DNA from: Ga0077555 sp031406575
Lineage (GTDB): Bacteria; Pseudomonadota; Alphaproteobacteria; Rhizobiales; Hyphomicrobiaceae
Length of the DNA stretch: 64,000 bases
Assembly (NCBI GenBank): GCA_031406575.1
Contig: JANOHP010000247.1
Coordinates: forward strand, 1 to 64,000
Reading direction: 5' to 3'
Part shown: piece by piece, positions 56,805 to 64,000 of the stretch
Layout: every line of letters starts with the position of its first letter
Position numbering within the stretch: position 1 is the stretch's first letter
The notes under the pieces: generated by a model
What the model was told of the DNA's origin: nothing
The model's input: only the letters and a program-made list of their open reading frames with translations
Databases searched by the model: none
Translations under genes and position numbers: made by a program

Positions 56805-57272
56805 ATGCGGCTCACGACACTCAAGAAATCCGCGGAGTTCAAGCGGGTTCGCGGTGGCCAACGATCGGGAAACGACGCGTTTCTGATCGAAGGCAAATCG
56901 CAAACCGGTCCCGCTTCCCACATCCGCACCGACACTCCAGGTGACACCCGGTTCGGGTTCACTGTTACCAAGAAACTGGGCGGAGCGGTCGTTCGCAATA
57001 AAATCCGGCGCCGGCTCAAATCCATCGTGCGCGACTTGGACGCGGATGCGGCGGCGCCCGGACACGACTATGTTGTCGTCGCGCGTCGGGGTGTGGTGTC
57101 TCAGTCTTATGCGTCACTCGCAGCGGACTTCCGCCGCGCCCTCGAAAAAATTCACCGCGCTGCGCCGCCTGTATCCGCCGCTTCGAAAGGACAGCGCGTC
57201 CAGGCCGACAGTGCATCTGAGCGACCCAGCGTCTCGGGTACCGGCGCAACTGACGCGTCGAAACGAGCTTGA
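56805..57272 (+). CDS. rnpA: Ribonuclease P protein component
   Basis: This 155-residue basic protein supports RNase P in maturing tRNA 5' ends. The family signature is VVRNKIRRRLKSIVRDLDAD, with the N-terminal aromatic pocket part RFGFTVTKKLGG before it. The last 35 residues are low-complexity and probably disordered (APPVSAASKGQRVQADSASE). The ATG at 56805 (MRLTTLKKSAEFKRVR) is chosen by family alignment; 148 bp separate it from rpmH. Confidence 0.94.
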   Translation: MRLTTLKKSAEFKRVRGGQRSGNDAFLIEGKSQTGPASHIRTDTPGDTRFGFTVTKKLGGAVVRNKIRRRLKSIVRDLDADAAAPGHDYVVVARRGVVSQSYASLAADFRRALEKIHRAAPPVSAASKGQRVQADSASERPSVSGTGATDASKRA

Positions 57273-57332
57273 GCGTCGTATCACCCGACCGGCAAGACGC
57301 GCCGAACCCCTCACATTCAGGGCCTTGAGTTC

Positions 57333-59243
57333 ATGCAGGACGACAACCAGAAAAATCTCATTCTTGCCGTCGCGTTGTCCATGATGATCCTGCTGGGGTG
57401 GCAGCTGTTCTTCGTCAATCCCAAGCTCAAAGACGAGCAGGAGAAGCGCAAGCAGGAACAGGCGACGCAGGTCGTCCCCGCGCCATTGACACCCGGTGGC
57501 GTGCCCGGCAGCGTGCCGGCGGTTCCGGGCGCAGTGCCCGGTGCAGTGTCTATTCCCGGGCTGCCCCCGGTGCAGACGACCCTGACGCGCCAACAGGCGA
57601 TCGCCGCCACGCAGCGCGTTGCGATTGCGACGCCGAGCCTGATCGGTTCGATCAATCTGCGCGGTGGGCGCATCGACGATCTCGCGCTCGTCAAGTATCG
57701 CGAGACGACGGCGGCGAAGAGTCCCAATGTCGTGCTGTTGTCCCCGTCGCAGGCACCCGAGCCCTATTTCACGGAGTTCGGCTGGCTGGCGGCCCAGGGC
57801 TCGACAGCCAAGTTGCCCGACCACACCACGGATTGGACGGTCTCGAGCGGCGCGCCGCTGTCGCCGGCGACGCCCGTCGATCTGCGCTGGGACAATGGCG
57901 CGGGACAGGTTTTCAAGCGCCGCTTCAACGTCGACGAAAAGTACCTGTTCACGGTCGAGGATACCGTCGAAAACACGGGCTCGACGGCGCTCGCACTCAA
58001 TCACAACGCCTCGATCTCCCGACAGGGAACGCCGAAGATCGAAGGCTTCTACATTCTGCACGAAGGCGTCGTGGGTGTCGCCGCCGACAAGCTCCATGAG
58101 ATCACGTACGCAGACCTCCTGAAGGGTGTCGCCGAGGGCCGCTCGCAGACGAAGACGTTCGAAAAGACACAGGGCAGTTGGTTCGGCATCACCGACAAGT
58201 ATTGGGCAACCGCGCTCATTCCCGACGCCAAGTCGACCACCGAAGCGCTGATCACCGGCTATACCAAGCCGACTGGCCCAGCGAGCAAGGAATCCTACCA
58301 GATCAACTACCTGACGCCGGTTAGCATCGCGCCGCAGGCGTCTCACTCGATTGCCACGCGCCTGTTCGCCGGCGCCAAGGAAGTCAACACCATCGAGGCT
58401 TACGAGAAGTCGCAGAATATCGCCAAATTCGACCTGATGATCGATTGGGGAATCTTCTACTTCATCACCAAGCCGATGTTCCACGTCATCGACTGGCTGG
58501 CGACGGTGTTCGGCACTTGGGGCTTCGTGGCGAATTTCGGCCTCGCCATTCTGGCCACGACCGTGCTCGTGAAGGCGGCCTTCTTCTACCTCGCCAACAA
58601 GAGCTATGCCTCGATGGCGAAGATGAAGAAGCTGCAACCGGAAATGGAAAAAATCCGCGAACGGTTCAAGGACGACCGGGCGCGCCAGCAGCAGGAGATG
58701 ATGGAGCTCTACAAGACCCAGAAGATCAATCCGATGGCGGGCTGCTTGCCCATCGTCGTGCAGATTCCGGTGTTCTTTGCGCTCTACAAGGTGCTGTTCA
58801 TCTCCCTCGACATGCGCCACGCGCCTTTCTACGGCTGGATTCGCGATCTGTCGGCGCCCGACCCCACGACCATCTTCAACCTGTTCGGGCTGCTGCCTTA
58901 CGATCCCACGGTTCTGCCCGTCGTCGGGCAGTTCCTGCATGTGGGCCTGTGGCCCATCATCATGGGCGCGACGATGTGGTTTCAAATGCAGCTCAACCCG
59001 CAGCAACCCGACCCCATGCAGCAGAAGATCTTCGCCTGGATGCCGGTGATGTTCACCTTCATGCTGGCGGCGTTCCCCGTGGGATTGGTGCTCTATTGGG
59101 CCTGGAACAACATTCTGTCCCTGATCCAGCAGTATCTGATCAACAAAAAGCACGGCGCTGAAATTCATCTCTGGAAGAACATGGGCCTCGAGCGCGTGCA
59201 GAAGATGATCGACGACCGTCGCGCCAAGTCCGGCAACAGGTGA
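57333..59243 (+). CDS. yidC: Membrane protein insertase YidC
   Basis: This 636-residue insertase folds and inserts inner-membrane proteins alone or with Sec. It has an N-terminal membrane anchor (ILAVALSMMILLGWQLFFV), then a Pro/Ala/Val-rich spacer of about 60 residues. A large periplasmic beta domain (about 90-360) and the conserved C-terminal insertase core follow, with KMKKLQPEMEKIRERFKDDR, GCLPIVVQIPVFFALYKVLF and WMPVMFTFMLAAFPVGLVLY. Length is typical of alphaproteobacterial YidC. Its stop overlaps the engB start by one base. Confidence 0.97.
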   Translation: MQDDNQKNLILAVALSMMILLGWQLFFVNPKLKDEQEKRKQEQATQVVPAPLTPGGVPGSVPAVPGAVPGAVSIPGLPPVQTTLTRQQAIAATQRVAIATPSLIGSINLRGGRIDDLALVKYRETTAAKSPNVVLLSPSQAPEPYFTEFGWLAAQGSTAKLPDHTTDWTVSSGAPLSPATPVDLRWDNGAGQVFKRRFNVDEKYLFTVEDTVENTGSTALALNHNASISRQGTPKIEGFYILHEGVVGVAADKLHEITYADLLKGVAEGRSQTKTFEKTQGSWFGITDKYWATALIPDAKSTTEALITGYTKPTGPASKESYQINYLTPVSIAPQASHSIATRLFAGAKEVNTIEAYEKSQNIAKFDLMIDWGIFYFITKPMFHVIDWLATVFGTWGFVANFGLAILATTVLVKAAFFYLANKSYASMAKMKKLQPEMEKIRERFKDDRARQQQEMMELYKTQKINPMAGCLPIVVQIPVFFALYKVLFISLDMRHAPFYGWIRDLSAPDPTTIFNLFGLLPYDPTVLPVVGQFLHVGLWPIIMGATMWFQMQLNPQQPDPMQQKIFAWMPVMFTFMLAAFPVGLVLYWAWNNILSLIQQYLINKKHGAEIHLWKNMGLERVQKMIDDRRAKSGNR

Positions 59244-59962
59244 TGGCGCAGGTTGACGCCCAGGAGGCGATTGCCGTCATGATCGACGATTCCGCGGCCG
59301 GCGAAGACCAGCCGCCGCAGGCAACGGACCGTGACATGTCGGCTGGCGAGGCGTTGGCGGCGCGCGCGTGGCGGTTCGTGATGAGTGTGCCGTCGATCGA
59401 CGTGCTGCCCAACGCGGATCGCACGGAAATCGCGTTTGCAGGGCGCTCCAACGTCGGCAAATCGAGCCTGTTGAATGCGATCATGCGGCACAAGGGTCTG
59501 GCGCGCACATCGAATACGCCTGGCCGCACGCAGGAGTTGAACTTCTTCGTCGGCCAGCACGCCAACCCGAGCTTTTTTCTCGTGGACATGCCGGGCTACG
59601 GATTCGCGAAGGCGCCCAAGGACAAGGTGGCGACGTGGACGAAGCTGGTGCGCTCCTATCTGCGCGGCCGCCAGACGTTGGCGCGCGTGTTCCTGCTGAT
59701 TGATGCCCGGCACGGGGCCAAGCCGATCGACCTCGAGCTGATGACGCTGCTCGATGACGCAGCCGTGACGTGGCAGGCCGTTCTCACCAAAGCCGACAAG
59801 ATTCCGCCGACCACGCTCGCTCGCGTGCTGGCGCAAACCACCGAACTGGTGCGCCGCCATCCCGCCGCCTTTCCCGAGGTCGTCGCCACCTCGTCGGAAA
59901 CCGGCGAGGGCATCGAACTACTACGCACGATGATGGCCGAGATCGTGGCGCAGCGGCCTTGA
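59243..59962 (+). CDS. engB: Ribosome biogenesis GTP-binding protein EngB/YihA
   Basis: This 239-residue GTPase acts in large-subunit assembly. Its G motifs are G1 GRSNVGKSSLLNAIM, G2 in the switch region (TSNTPGRTQELNFF), G3 DMPGYGFAKAP, and G4 LTKADK. The ATG at 59243 shares its first base with the yidC stop. The N-terminal 50 residues, before RTEIAFAGRSN, are longer and more acidic than the E. coli form, as is common in this order. A hairpin follows its stop. Confidence 0.96.
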   Translation: MAQVDAQEAIAVMIDDSAAGEDQPPQATDRDMSAGEALAARAWRFVMSVPSIDVLPNADRTEIAFAGRSNVGKSSLLNAIMRHKGLARTSNTPGRTQELNFFVGQHANPSFFLVDMPGYGFAKAPKDKVATWTKLVRSYLRGRQTLARVFLLIDARHGAKPIDLELMTLLDDAAVTWQAVLTKADKIPPTTLARVLAQTTELVRRHPAAFPEVVATSSETGEGIELLRTMMAEIVAQRP

Positions 59963-59978
59963 AAGGCGTTCGCCTTTC
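59961..59978 (+). terminator. Perfect hairpin at the engB stop
   Basis: GAAAGGCG (59961-59968) pairs with CGCCTTTC (59971-59978); the innermost pairs flank a short TT, giving in practice a GTTC-type tight loop. It begins inside the engB stop codon. There is no clean T tract, so intrinsic termination is likely but not certain. Confidence 0.5.
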
Positions 59979-60008
59979 GCTTCGATTCTGAGAGCTATAG
60001 ACTCAATT

Positions 60009-60052
60009 TGTCATCACGGTCGCACGATCCCGCGAAAAAATCGCGGATGACA
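60009..60052. repeat. Two-tier palindrome downstream of engB
   Basis: TGTCATC (60009-60015) pairs with GATGACA (60046-60052), sharing one base with the inner stem, where CCGCGA (60030-60035) pairs with TCGCGG (60041-60046) around five A residues. The GTCATC/GATGAC ends match those of the palindrome at 22604-22654. Confidence 0.5.
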
Positions 60053-60224
60053 CATTCGACGTCGAGAATTGAATGACTCTCAATTCGAAACCTATCCCTC
60101 CCCTCGACCGTCAGTTGCCACCTCCTCTGCGTGCGCTAAGGTAGGCCTCCGCATCCGTTCGCACGGGAGGCGCGTGTGCGTTCACGACGCGCGACACGCC
60201 CGCAGCACTCTTCAGGAGGTCCCC

Positions 60225-61445
60225 ATGACAGCTCGCAGCCCCATGTCCCTTCAGCGTGTGGAACCCCAGTCGGTCGGCTTCGACACCGCGCGCCTGGGCC
60301 GCATTCGCGAAGCGCTCGAGCGCGATATCCTGGCGGGCCTGATCCCCGGCGCCGTGGTCGGCATCGCGCGCAAGGGTCGGCTGGCCTACCTCGAGGCCGT
60401 CGGCATGCGCGACGCCGCCAAGGCCCAGCCGATGTGGGCAGATGCCGTCTTTTCCATTGCTTCCATGACCAAACCGATGACGTCAGTGGCCATCATGATG
60501 CTGCACGAAGAAGGCCGCTTGCTGCTCGGTGATCCCGTGTCCAAGCACCTGCCGCAACTGGCCGGCATGATGGTCGCCAAGTCGTCGACATCGGCCACGC
60601 TGGAAGTCGTGCCGCAGAATCGCGAAATGACCGTGCAGGATTTGCTGCGCCACACCTCGGGGCTCACCTACCGCGATCGTGGACCGGGTGCGGCGTTCAA
60701 GGCCTATCCGGGTTCGTCGATCACGGCGTCCGTCAAGTACGGGCGCGAGGAATTCCTCACCGAACTCGCCAAGGCGCCACTCGTTTATCAACCGGGCACC
60801 GTGTGGGAATATGGATTTTCCACCGACATTCTGGGCCTCATCGTCGAAGGCGTCTCGGGCAAGCGGCTGGGTGAATTCCTCAAGCAGCGGCTGTGGGATC
60901 CCCTCGGCATGGCGGATACGAGTTTCGATTTACCGGAAGCCTCGCAGAGCCGTTATGCCCGCGCTTTGCCCAACGATCCGCTGACGGGACAGCCGCAAGT
61001 CATCCACCACGCCACGGGTGAGCGGACCAAGTGGGAGTCGGGTGGCGGCGGCGCTGTCTCGACCGTTGCCGACTATCTGCGTTTCACACAGATGCTGCTC
61101 GGCGGGGGGGCGCTCGGTGGTACGCGCATTCTGGGTCGAAAATCCGTCGCCCTCATGTCGGCCGATCATCTGGGCCCCGAAATCGAGAACCGCATCACGA
61201 CGATGGATGCAGCTTGCAACGGCTACGGCTTCGGCCTCGGCTTTGCCGTGCGCAAATCGGCCGGCGTGCCCGCGCTGCTCGGCTCGCCCGGCGACTATTA
61301 TTGGTCGGGCGTCTACGGCACCTACTTCTGGATCGATCCGGCCGAAGACCTCACCGTGGTCTTCATGGCGGCGGCACCGGGACAGATGCGCCTGCGCTAT
61401 CGCCAGCTCGTGCGCGGTCTGGTGTTGCAGGCCATCGTCGACTAA
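60225..61445 (+). CDS. Serine hydrolase, class C beta-lactamase/esterase family
   Basis: This 406-residue beta-lactamase-fold hydrolase has the nucleophile motif SMTK in FSIASMTKPMTSVAIMM. The second motif appears as WEYGFSTDILGLIVEG, where the conserved tyrosine is kept. The third-motif region contains YYWSGVYGTYFWIDP, typical of EstB-like esterases and less of true beta-lactamases. No signal peptide is seen, which also argues for a cytoplasmic esterase. The ATG at 60225 follows AGGAGG. It lies between engB and the dapC-like gene on the same strand. The substrate is unknown. Confidence 0.87.
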   Translation: MTARSPMSLQRVEPQSVGFDTARLGRIREALERDILAGLIPGAVVGIARKGRLAYLEAVGMRDAAKAQPMWADAVFSIASMTKPMTSVAIMMLHEEGRLLLGDPVSKHLPQLAGMMVAKSSTSATLEVVPQNREMTVQDLLRHTSGLTYRDRGPGAAFKAYPGSSITASVKYGREEFLTELAKAPLVYQPGTVWEYGFSTDILGLIVEGVSGKRLGEFLKQRLWDPLGMADTSFDLPEASQSRYARALPNDPLTGQPQVIHHATGERTKWESGGGGAVSTVADYLRFTQMLLGGGALGGTRILGRKSVALMSADHLGPEIENRITTMDAACNGYGFGLGFAVRKSAGVPALLGSPGDYYWSGVYGTYFWIDPAEDLTVVFMAAAPGQMRLRYRQLVRGLVLQAIVD

Positions 61446-61568
61446 TCACGTCGGGTTCGAGGGCCACCATCTGGCGCGGCCGCGCCTTCGCTCCAACGCG
61501 CGGACCGGCAACGTCGAGGTGCTGGCCCCTTCACGACTCCCGTCCCGAGACCGAAAGGCAATCCGACG

Positions 61569-62786
61569 ATGACCGCCATCACCGGCCTCGAGGCCATGGT
61601 TCAGGGCAAACTTCTGTCGCCCTTCACACGGCTGCGGCGACTGCTGGAAAACGTGACGCCGGGTCACGCACGACCCATCGAAATGACGGTCGGTGATCCC
61701 AAAGAGACGATGCCGGGCTTCGTGATCGATCGCATGGCGGAGGCCAAGCACCTGCTCGGCAGCTATCCCGCCATTCGCGGCAGCGAGGACCTGCGCCGAA
61801 CCATCGCCAATTGGATCGAGCGCCGCTACGGCCTGCCCGGCCAGATCGACCCCTTGCGCGAGGTGCATCCGCTGAACGGCTCGCGCGAAGGGCTGTTCTA
61901 CGCCATCCTGCCGGCGGCCGGTCGCAAGCGGGTGGTTGGGACGCCCGCCGTTCTGCTGCCCAATCCCTACTATCACACCTATCTGGGCGCGATATCGGCG
62001 GTGAATGCGGAGCCGATCTTCCTCGACGCGACCCAAGCGACCGGCCACCTGCCCGATATCGATGCGCTCGCCAAGGACACCGCAACCCTCGAGCGAACCA
62101 TCGCTTTTTACCTGTGCTCGCCCGCCAACCCGCAGGGGTCTGTCGCCAGCGCCGCCTATATCGCCAAGGCGCTCGATCTGGCCCGCCGCTACGACTTCAT
62201 GCTGTTCTTCGACGAATGCTATTCCGAGATCTATACCAGCGAAGCTCCCACCGGCGGGCTTCAGGTTGCAGCGACGACCCCGGAGCGGTTCAAAAATCTC
62301 GTGGTGTTCAATTCCCTCTCCAAGCGGTCGAATCTGCCGGGCCTGCGCTCGGGCTTCGTGGCGGGCGACGGTGATTTCATCGAGACGCTGGCCGAAGTCC
62401 GCAACATCGTCGGCCCCCAGATGCCGGGCACCGTCCAGCACGCCTCGGTCGGGGTGTGGTCGGAGGAGCAGCACGTCGCCTCCATCCGCCAGGCTTATCG
62501 GGCGAAGTTCGACATCTGCGACGAGGTTCTGGGCACCCGCTTCGGCTACCGCCGGCCAGCGGGCGGCTTCTTCCTGTGGCTCGATATGACACATTTGGGC
62601 GGCGGCGGTGACGCCACGGTAACCCTCTGGAAAGACGTGGGTGTCAGGGTCGTCCCAGGTGCCTATCTGGCGCAGACGAATCGCGAGGGGACGAACCCGG
62701 GCGAGGCGTATGTGCGCGTCGCGCTGGTTCACCCGGCAGCGACCATCCGGGAGGCGCTGGAACGTGTCGTTTCCGTCCGGGCTTGA
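61569..62786 (+). CDS. dapC: Fold type I aminotransferase, DapC-like
   Basis: This 405-residue PLP enzyme is best read as succinyldiaminopimelate aminotransferase, a lysine and cell-wall precursor step. The PLP lysine lies in FNSLSKRSNLPGLRSGFVAG. LCSPANPQGSVAS is the usual cofactor-contact segment, and FFDECYSEIYT supplies the PLP aspartate. The order aminotransferase then ftsK is seen in related genomes. Assignment to DapC and not to another class I/II aminotransferase rests on the SLSKRSNLPGLRSG wording, so some doubt remains. Confidence 0.85.
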   Translation: MTAITGLEAMVQGKLLSPFTRLRRLLENVTPGHARPIEMTVGDPKETMPGFVIDRMAEAKHLLGSYPAIRGSEDLRRTIANWIERRYGLPGQIDPLREVHPLNGSREGLFYAILPAAGRKRVVGTPAVLLPNPYYHTYLGAISAVNAEPIFLDATQATGHLPDIDALAKDTATLERTIAFYLCSPANPQGSVASAAYIAKALDLARRYDFMLFFDECYSEIYTSEAPTGGLQVAATTPERFKNLVVFNSLSKRSNLPGLRSGFVAGDGDFIETLAEVRNIVGPQMPGTVQHASVGVWSEEQHVASIRQAYRAKFDICDEVLGTRFGYRRPAGGFFLWLDMTHLGGGGDATVTLWKDVGVRVVPGAYLAQTNREGTNPGEAYVRVALVHPAATIREALERVVSVRA

Positions 62787-62801
62787 GTTCAAAACGCGTC
62801 C

Positions 62802-64000
62802 ATGTCGTTCGAGCCAGTCGACCGACCATCGCGGCCGCTCCTTCCAGATGAGCTGGAAGGCCGGCTCAGCGGCTGGGTCACGCATGTCGCGGGCATTGCG
62901 CTCGCCGGCGTAGCATTGGCTGGCTGGATGAGCCTCGCCACCTGGTCCGCGCACGACCCCAGCCTCACCCAGGCGACCGGCGGTGAGGTGCGCAACTGGC
63001 TGGGCCCCATCGGCGCCATCGTCTCCGACCTGCTGCTCCAGACGTTGGGGTTTGCGGCTGTCCTGGCGTTCCTGGGATTTGCCGCAGCGGGCCTGGAGCT
63101 CCTCATGAGCGAAGGCCTCGCGCGCATCAAACGCCGCCTCGTACTAATCCCAATCGCTGTCATCGCGCTGGCCGGAGCGCTGAGCGCGCTGCCCTCGCCG
63201 GCGACATGGCCCCTTCGGCCGGGACTTGGCGGCATCGTCGGCGACACGGCCATCGGCTTGGCCATGCAGTCCATGGCGAGCCTCGACCTCGCCGTGGCGA
63301 ATTTGGTCGCTGGCCTAGTGTTGTTCGCGGTCGGCATGTGCCTGCTGTCGAGCGGCCTTGCGCTGACGCACCGCCATTGGCTGCGGCTCGTTTGCGCGTC
63401 GCGGCGACCGCAGGGGCGGGAGCGTTTCGCGGTGTTGTCGCGTGGATTGCGTTGGCTTCGTCGGCGTCTGATGCCCGAGCGCGCCCGGTACATGTCCCCA
63501 ACGGCTGCCTACCCTCGCCTTCCATCCCCCGCGCACAGGCGGCGCGAGCCCGTTCTGGACGTTCCCTTCGAGGCTTGGACGCCGACGACGCACGCCCACC
63601 CGCAACACCGCCAACCCCACCCCGTGATCGAGCCGACCACCCTCGACGATCCCGCGTCGCTGCCCGCGTTCCTGAGCAAATTGGCGCGCGAGCGACCCGC
63701 CAACCCCCACCAGCAATCGCACAGCCCACTCGATCGGGGGTCCGATTTCGACGACCATACGGCCCGCGAAAGCCGGGCCATGGCGCACCGGTTCGCGCCT
63801 GAAAAAACGGCTATGGCGCCGGTTCCTGCACCTGTGCCCAAGGGCAAGCCCAAGCTCCGCCGGGGCGTTCTGCCGACGCACGCGCCAGCCCAACCCTGGC
63901 GGCTGCCCGCGCTCACGCTGCTGAAACGCGTCACCGTCAGCCGTCCCGGCCCCGAAGTCTCCGGACCCGTGTTGCGCGGCAATGCCCGGCTGCTGGAAGA
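62802..64000 (+). CDS. ftsK: DNA translocase FtsK, N-terminal part (3' end outside window)
   Basis: The frame is open from ATG 62802 to the window edge, 399 residues seen. After a short cytoplasmic start there are four or five hydrophobic segments (about 28-48, 75-100, 108-125 and 155-180, including VANLVAGLVLFAVGMCLLSS). A long Pro/Arg/His-rich linker follows, and then RRGVLPTHAPAQPWRLPALT with GPVLRGNARLLEE, the element that precedes the FtsK motor. The ATPase and gamma domains lie beyond the window. FtsK pumps DNA at the septum and resolves chromosome dimers. The start lies 15 bp after the dapC stop. Confidence 0.88.
   Translation, partial: MSFEPVDRPSRPLLPDELEGRLSGWVTHVAGIALAGVALAGWMSLATWSAHDPSLTQATGGEVRNWLGPIGAIVSDLLLQTLGFAAVLAFLGFAAAGLELLMSEGLARIKRRLVLIPIAVIALAGALSALPSPATWPLRPGLGGIVGDTAIGLAMQSMASLDLAVANLVAGLVLFAVGMCLLSSGLALTHRHWLRLVCASRRPQGRERFAVLSRGLRWLRRRLMPERARYMSPTAAYPRLPSPAHRRREPVLDVPFEAWTPTTHAHPQHRQPHPVIEPTTLDDPASLPAFLSKLARERPANPHQQSHSPLDRGSDFDDHTARESRAMAHRFAPEKTAMAPVPAPVPKGKPKLRRGVLPTHAPAQPWRLPALTLLKRVTVSRPGPEVSGPVLRGNARLLE

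Noticed and set aside
57114..59168. Minus-strand open frame opposite yidC (684 codons)
   Set aside because: His/Arg-rich shadow frame with no domain; yidC is certain.

Overview
This is a GC-rich chromosomal window from an alphaproteobacterium, most likely of the order Hyphomicrobiales (Rhizobiales). The evidence is gene content and order: heterotetrameric sarcosine oxidase soxBDAG, the lysC-ptsP-prfA-prmC block followed by a DUF4167 protein, DUF992 and DUF1353 proteins, nth divergent from a DUF2244 gene, and rpmH-rnpA-yidC-engB leading towards an aminotransferase and ftsK. No prophage, IS element, CRISPR array or rRNA operon was seen. One tRNA (Asn-GTT) is present. The species cannot be named from the sequence alone.

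Layout. 1-6512: the end of a cytochrome P450 gene, then soxB-soxD-soxA-soxG, which oxidatively demethylates sarcosine and hands the methyl carbon to tetrahydrofolate, then a convergent PfkB-type sugar kinase. 6513-8474: a long non-coding stretch and an orphan membrane protein that ends in a winged-helix resembling phage primases, closed by two tandem hairpins. 8556-17368: an aldehyde dehydrogenase, an RsmC-like methyltransferase, endonuclease III, DUF2244, an Ada-like repair protein, and a sugar-acid catabolic cluster (dgoA, dgoK, IlvD/Edd dehydratase). That cluster is interrupted by a BrnT/HTH toxin-antitoxin module whose toxin carries a frameshift. 17551-24457: a possible cysteine peptidase, ParDE, a LysE exporter, coaD, a periplasmic methyltransferase, an alkyltransferase-like protein, two cyclophilins, queA and a conserved unknown. 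24497-29677: an acyl-CoA ligase with an acyl dehydratase, secreted proteins, tRNA-Asn and a nitroreductase.

29795-39956: a secreted von Willebrand A protein and its neighbour share the same roughly 80-86 residue beta-rich repeat. They are followed by a lysophospholipase-like hydrolase, a prenyl synthase, rpmF, a small membrane protein, a degenerate GGDEF-EAL protein and a DUF1353 lipoprotein. 39988-50466: an SDR enzyme, ubiG, lysC, ptsP (nitrogen PTS enzyme I), a RodZ-like membrane protein, prfA, prmC and a strongly repetitive DUF4167 protein. 50580-54467: an orphan histidine kinase, a disulfide-reductase-like flavoprotein and its TVP38 partner. 55010-56251: an AT-richer, probably acquired AAA ATPase. 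56370-64000: a clear sigma-70 promoter and rpmH-rnpA-yidC-engB, then a serine hydrolase, a dapC-like aminotransferase and the N-terminal part of ftsK, which runs off the end.

Most of the window is core metabolism and housekeeping. The parts that look least described are the membrane/winged-helix protein, the vWA/repeat protein pair, the frameshifted toxin that becomes fused to its own antitoxin, and the AT-rich ATPase island.
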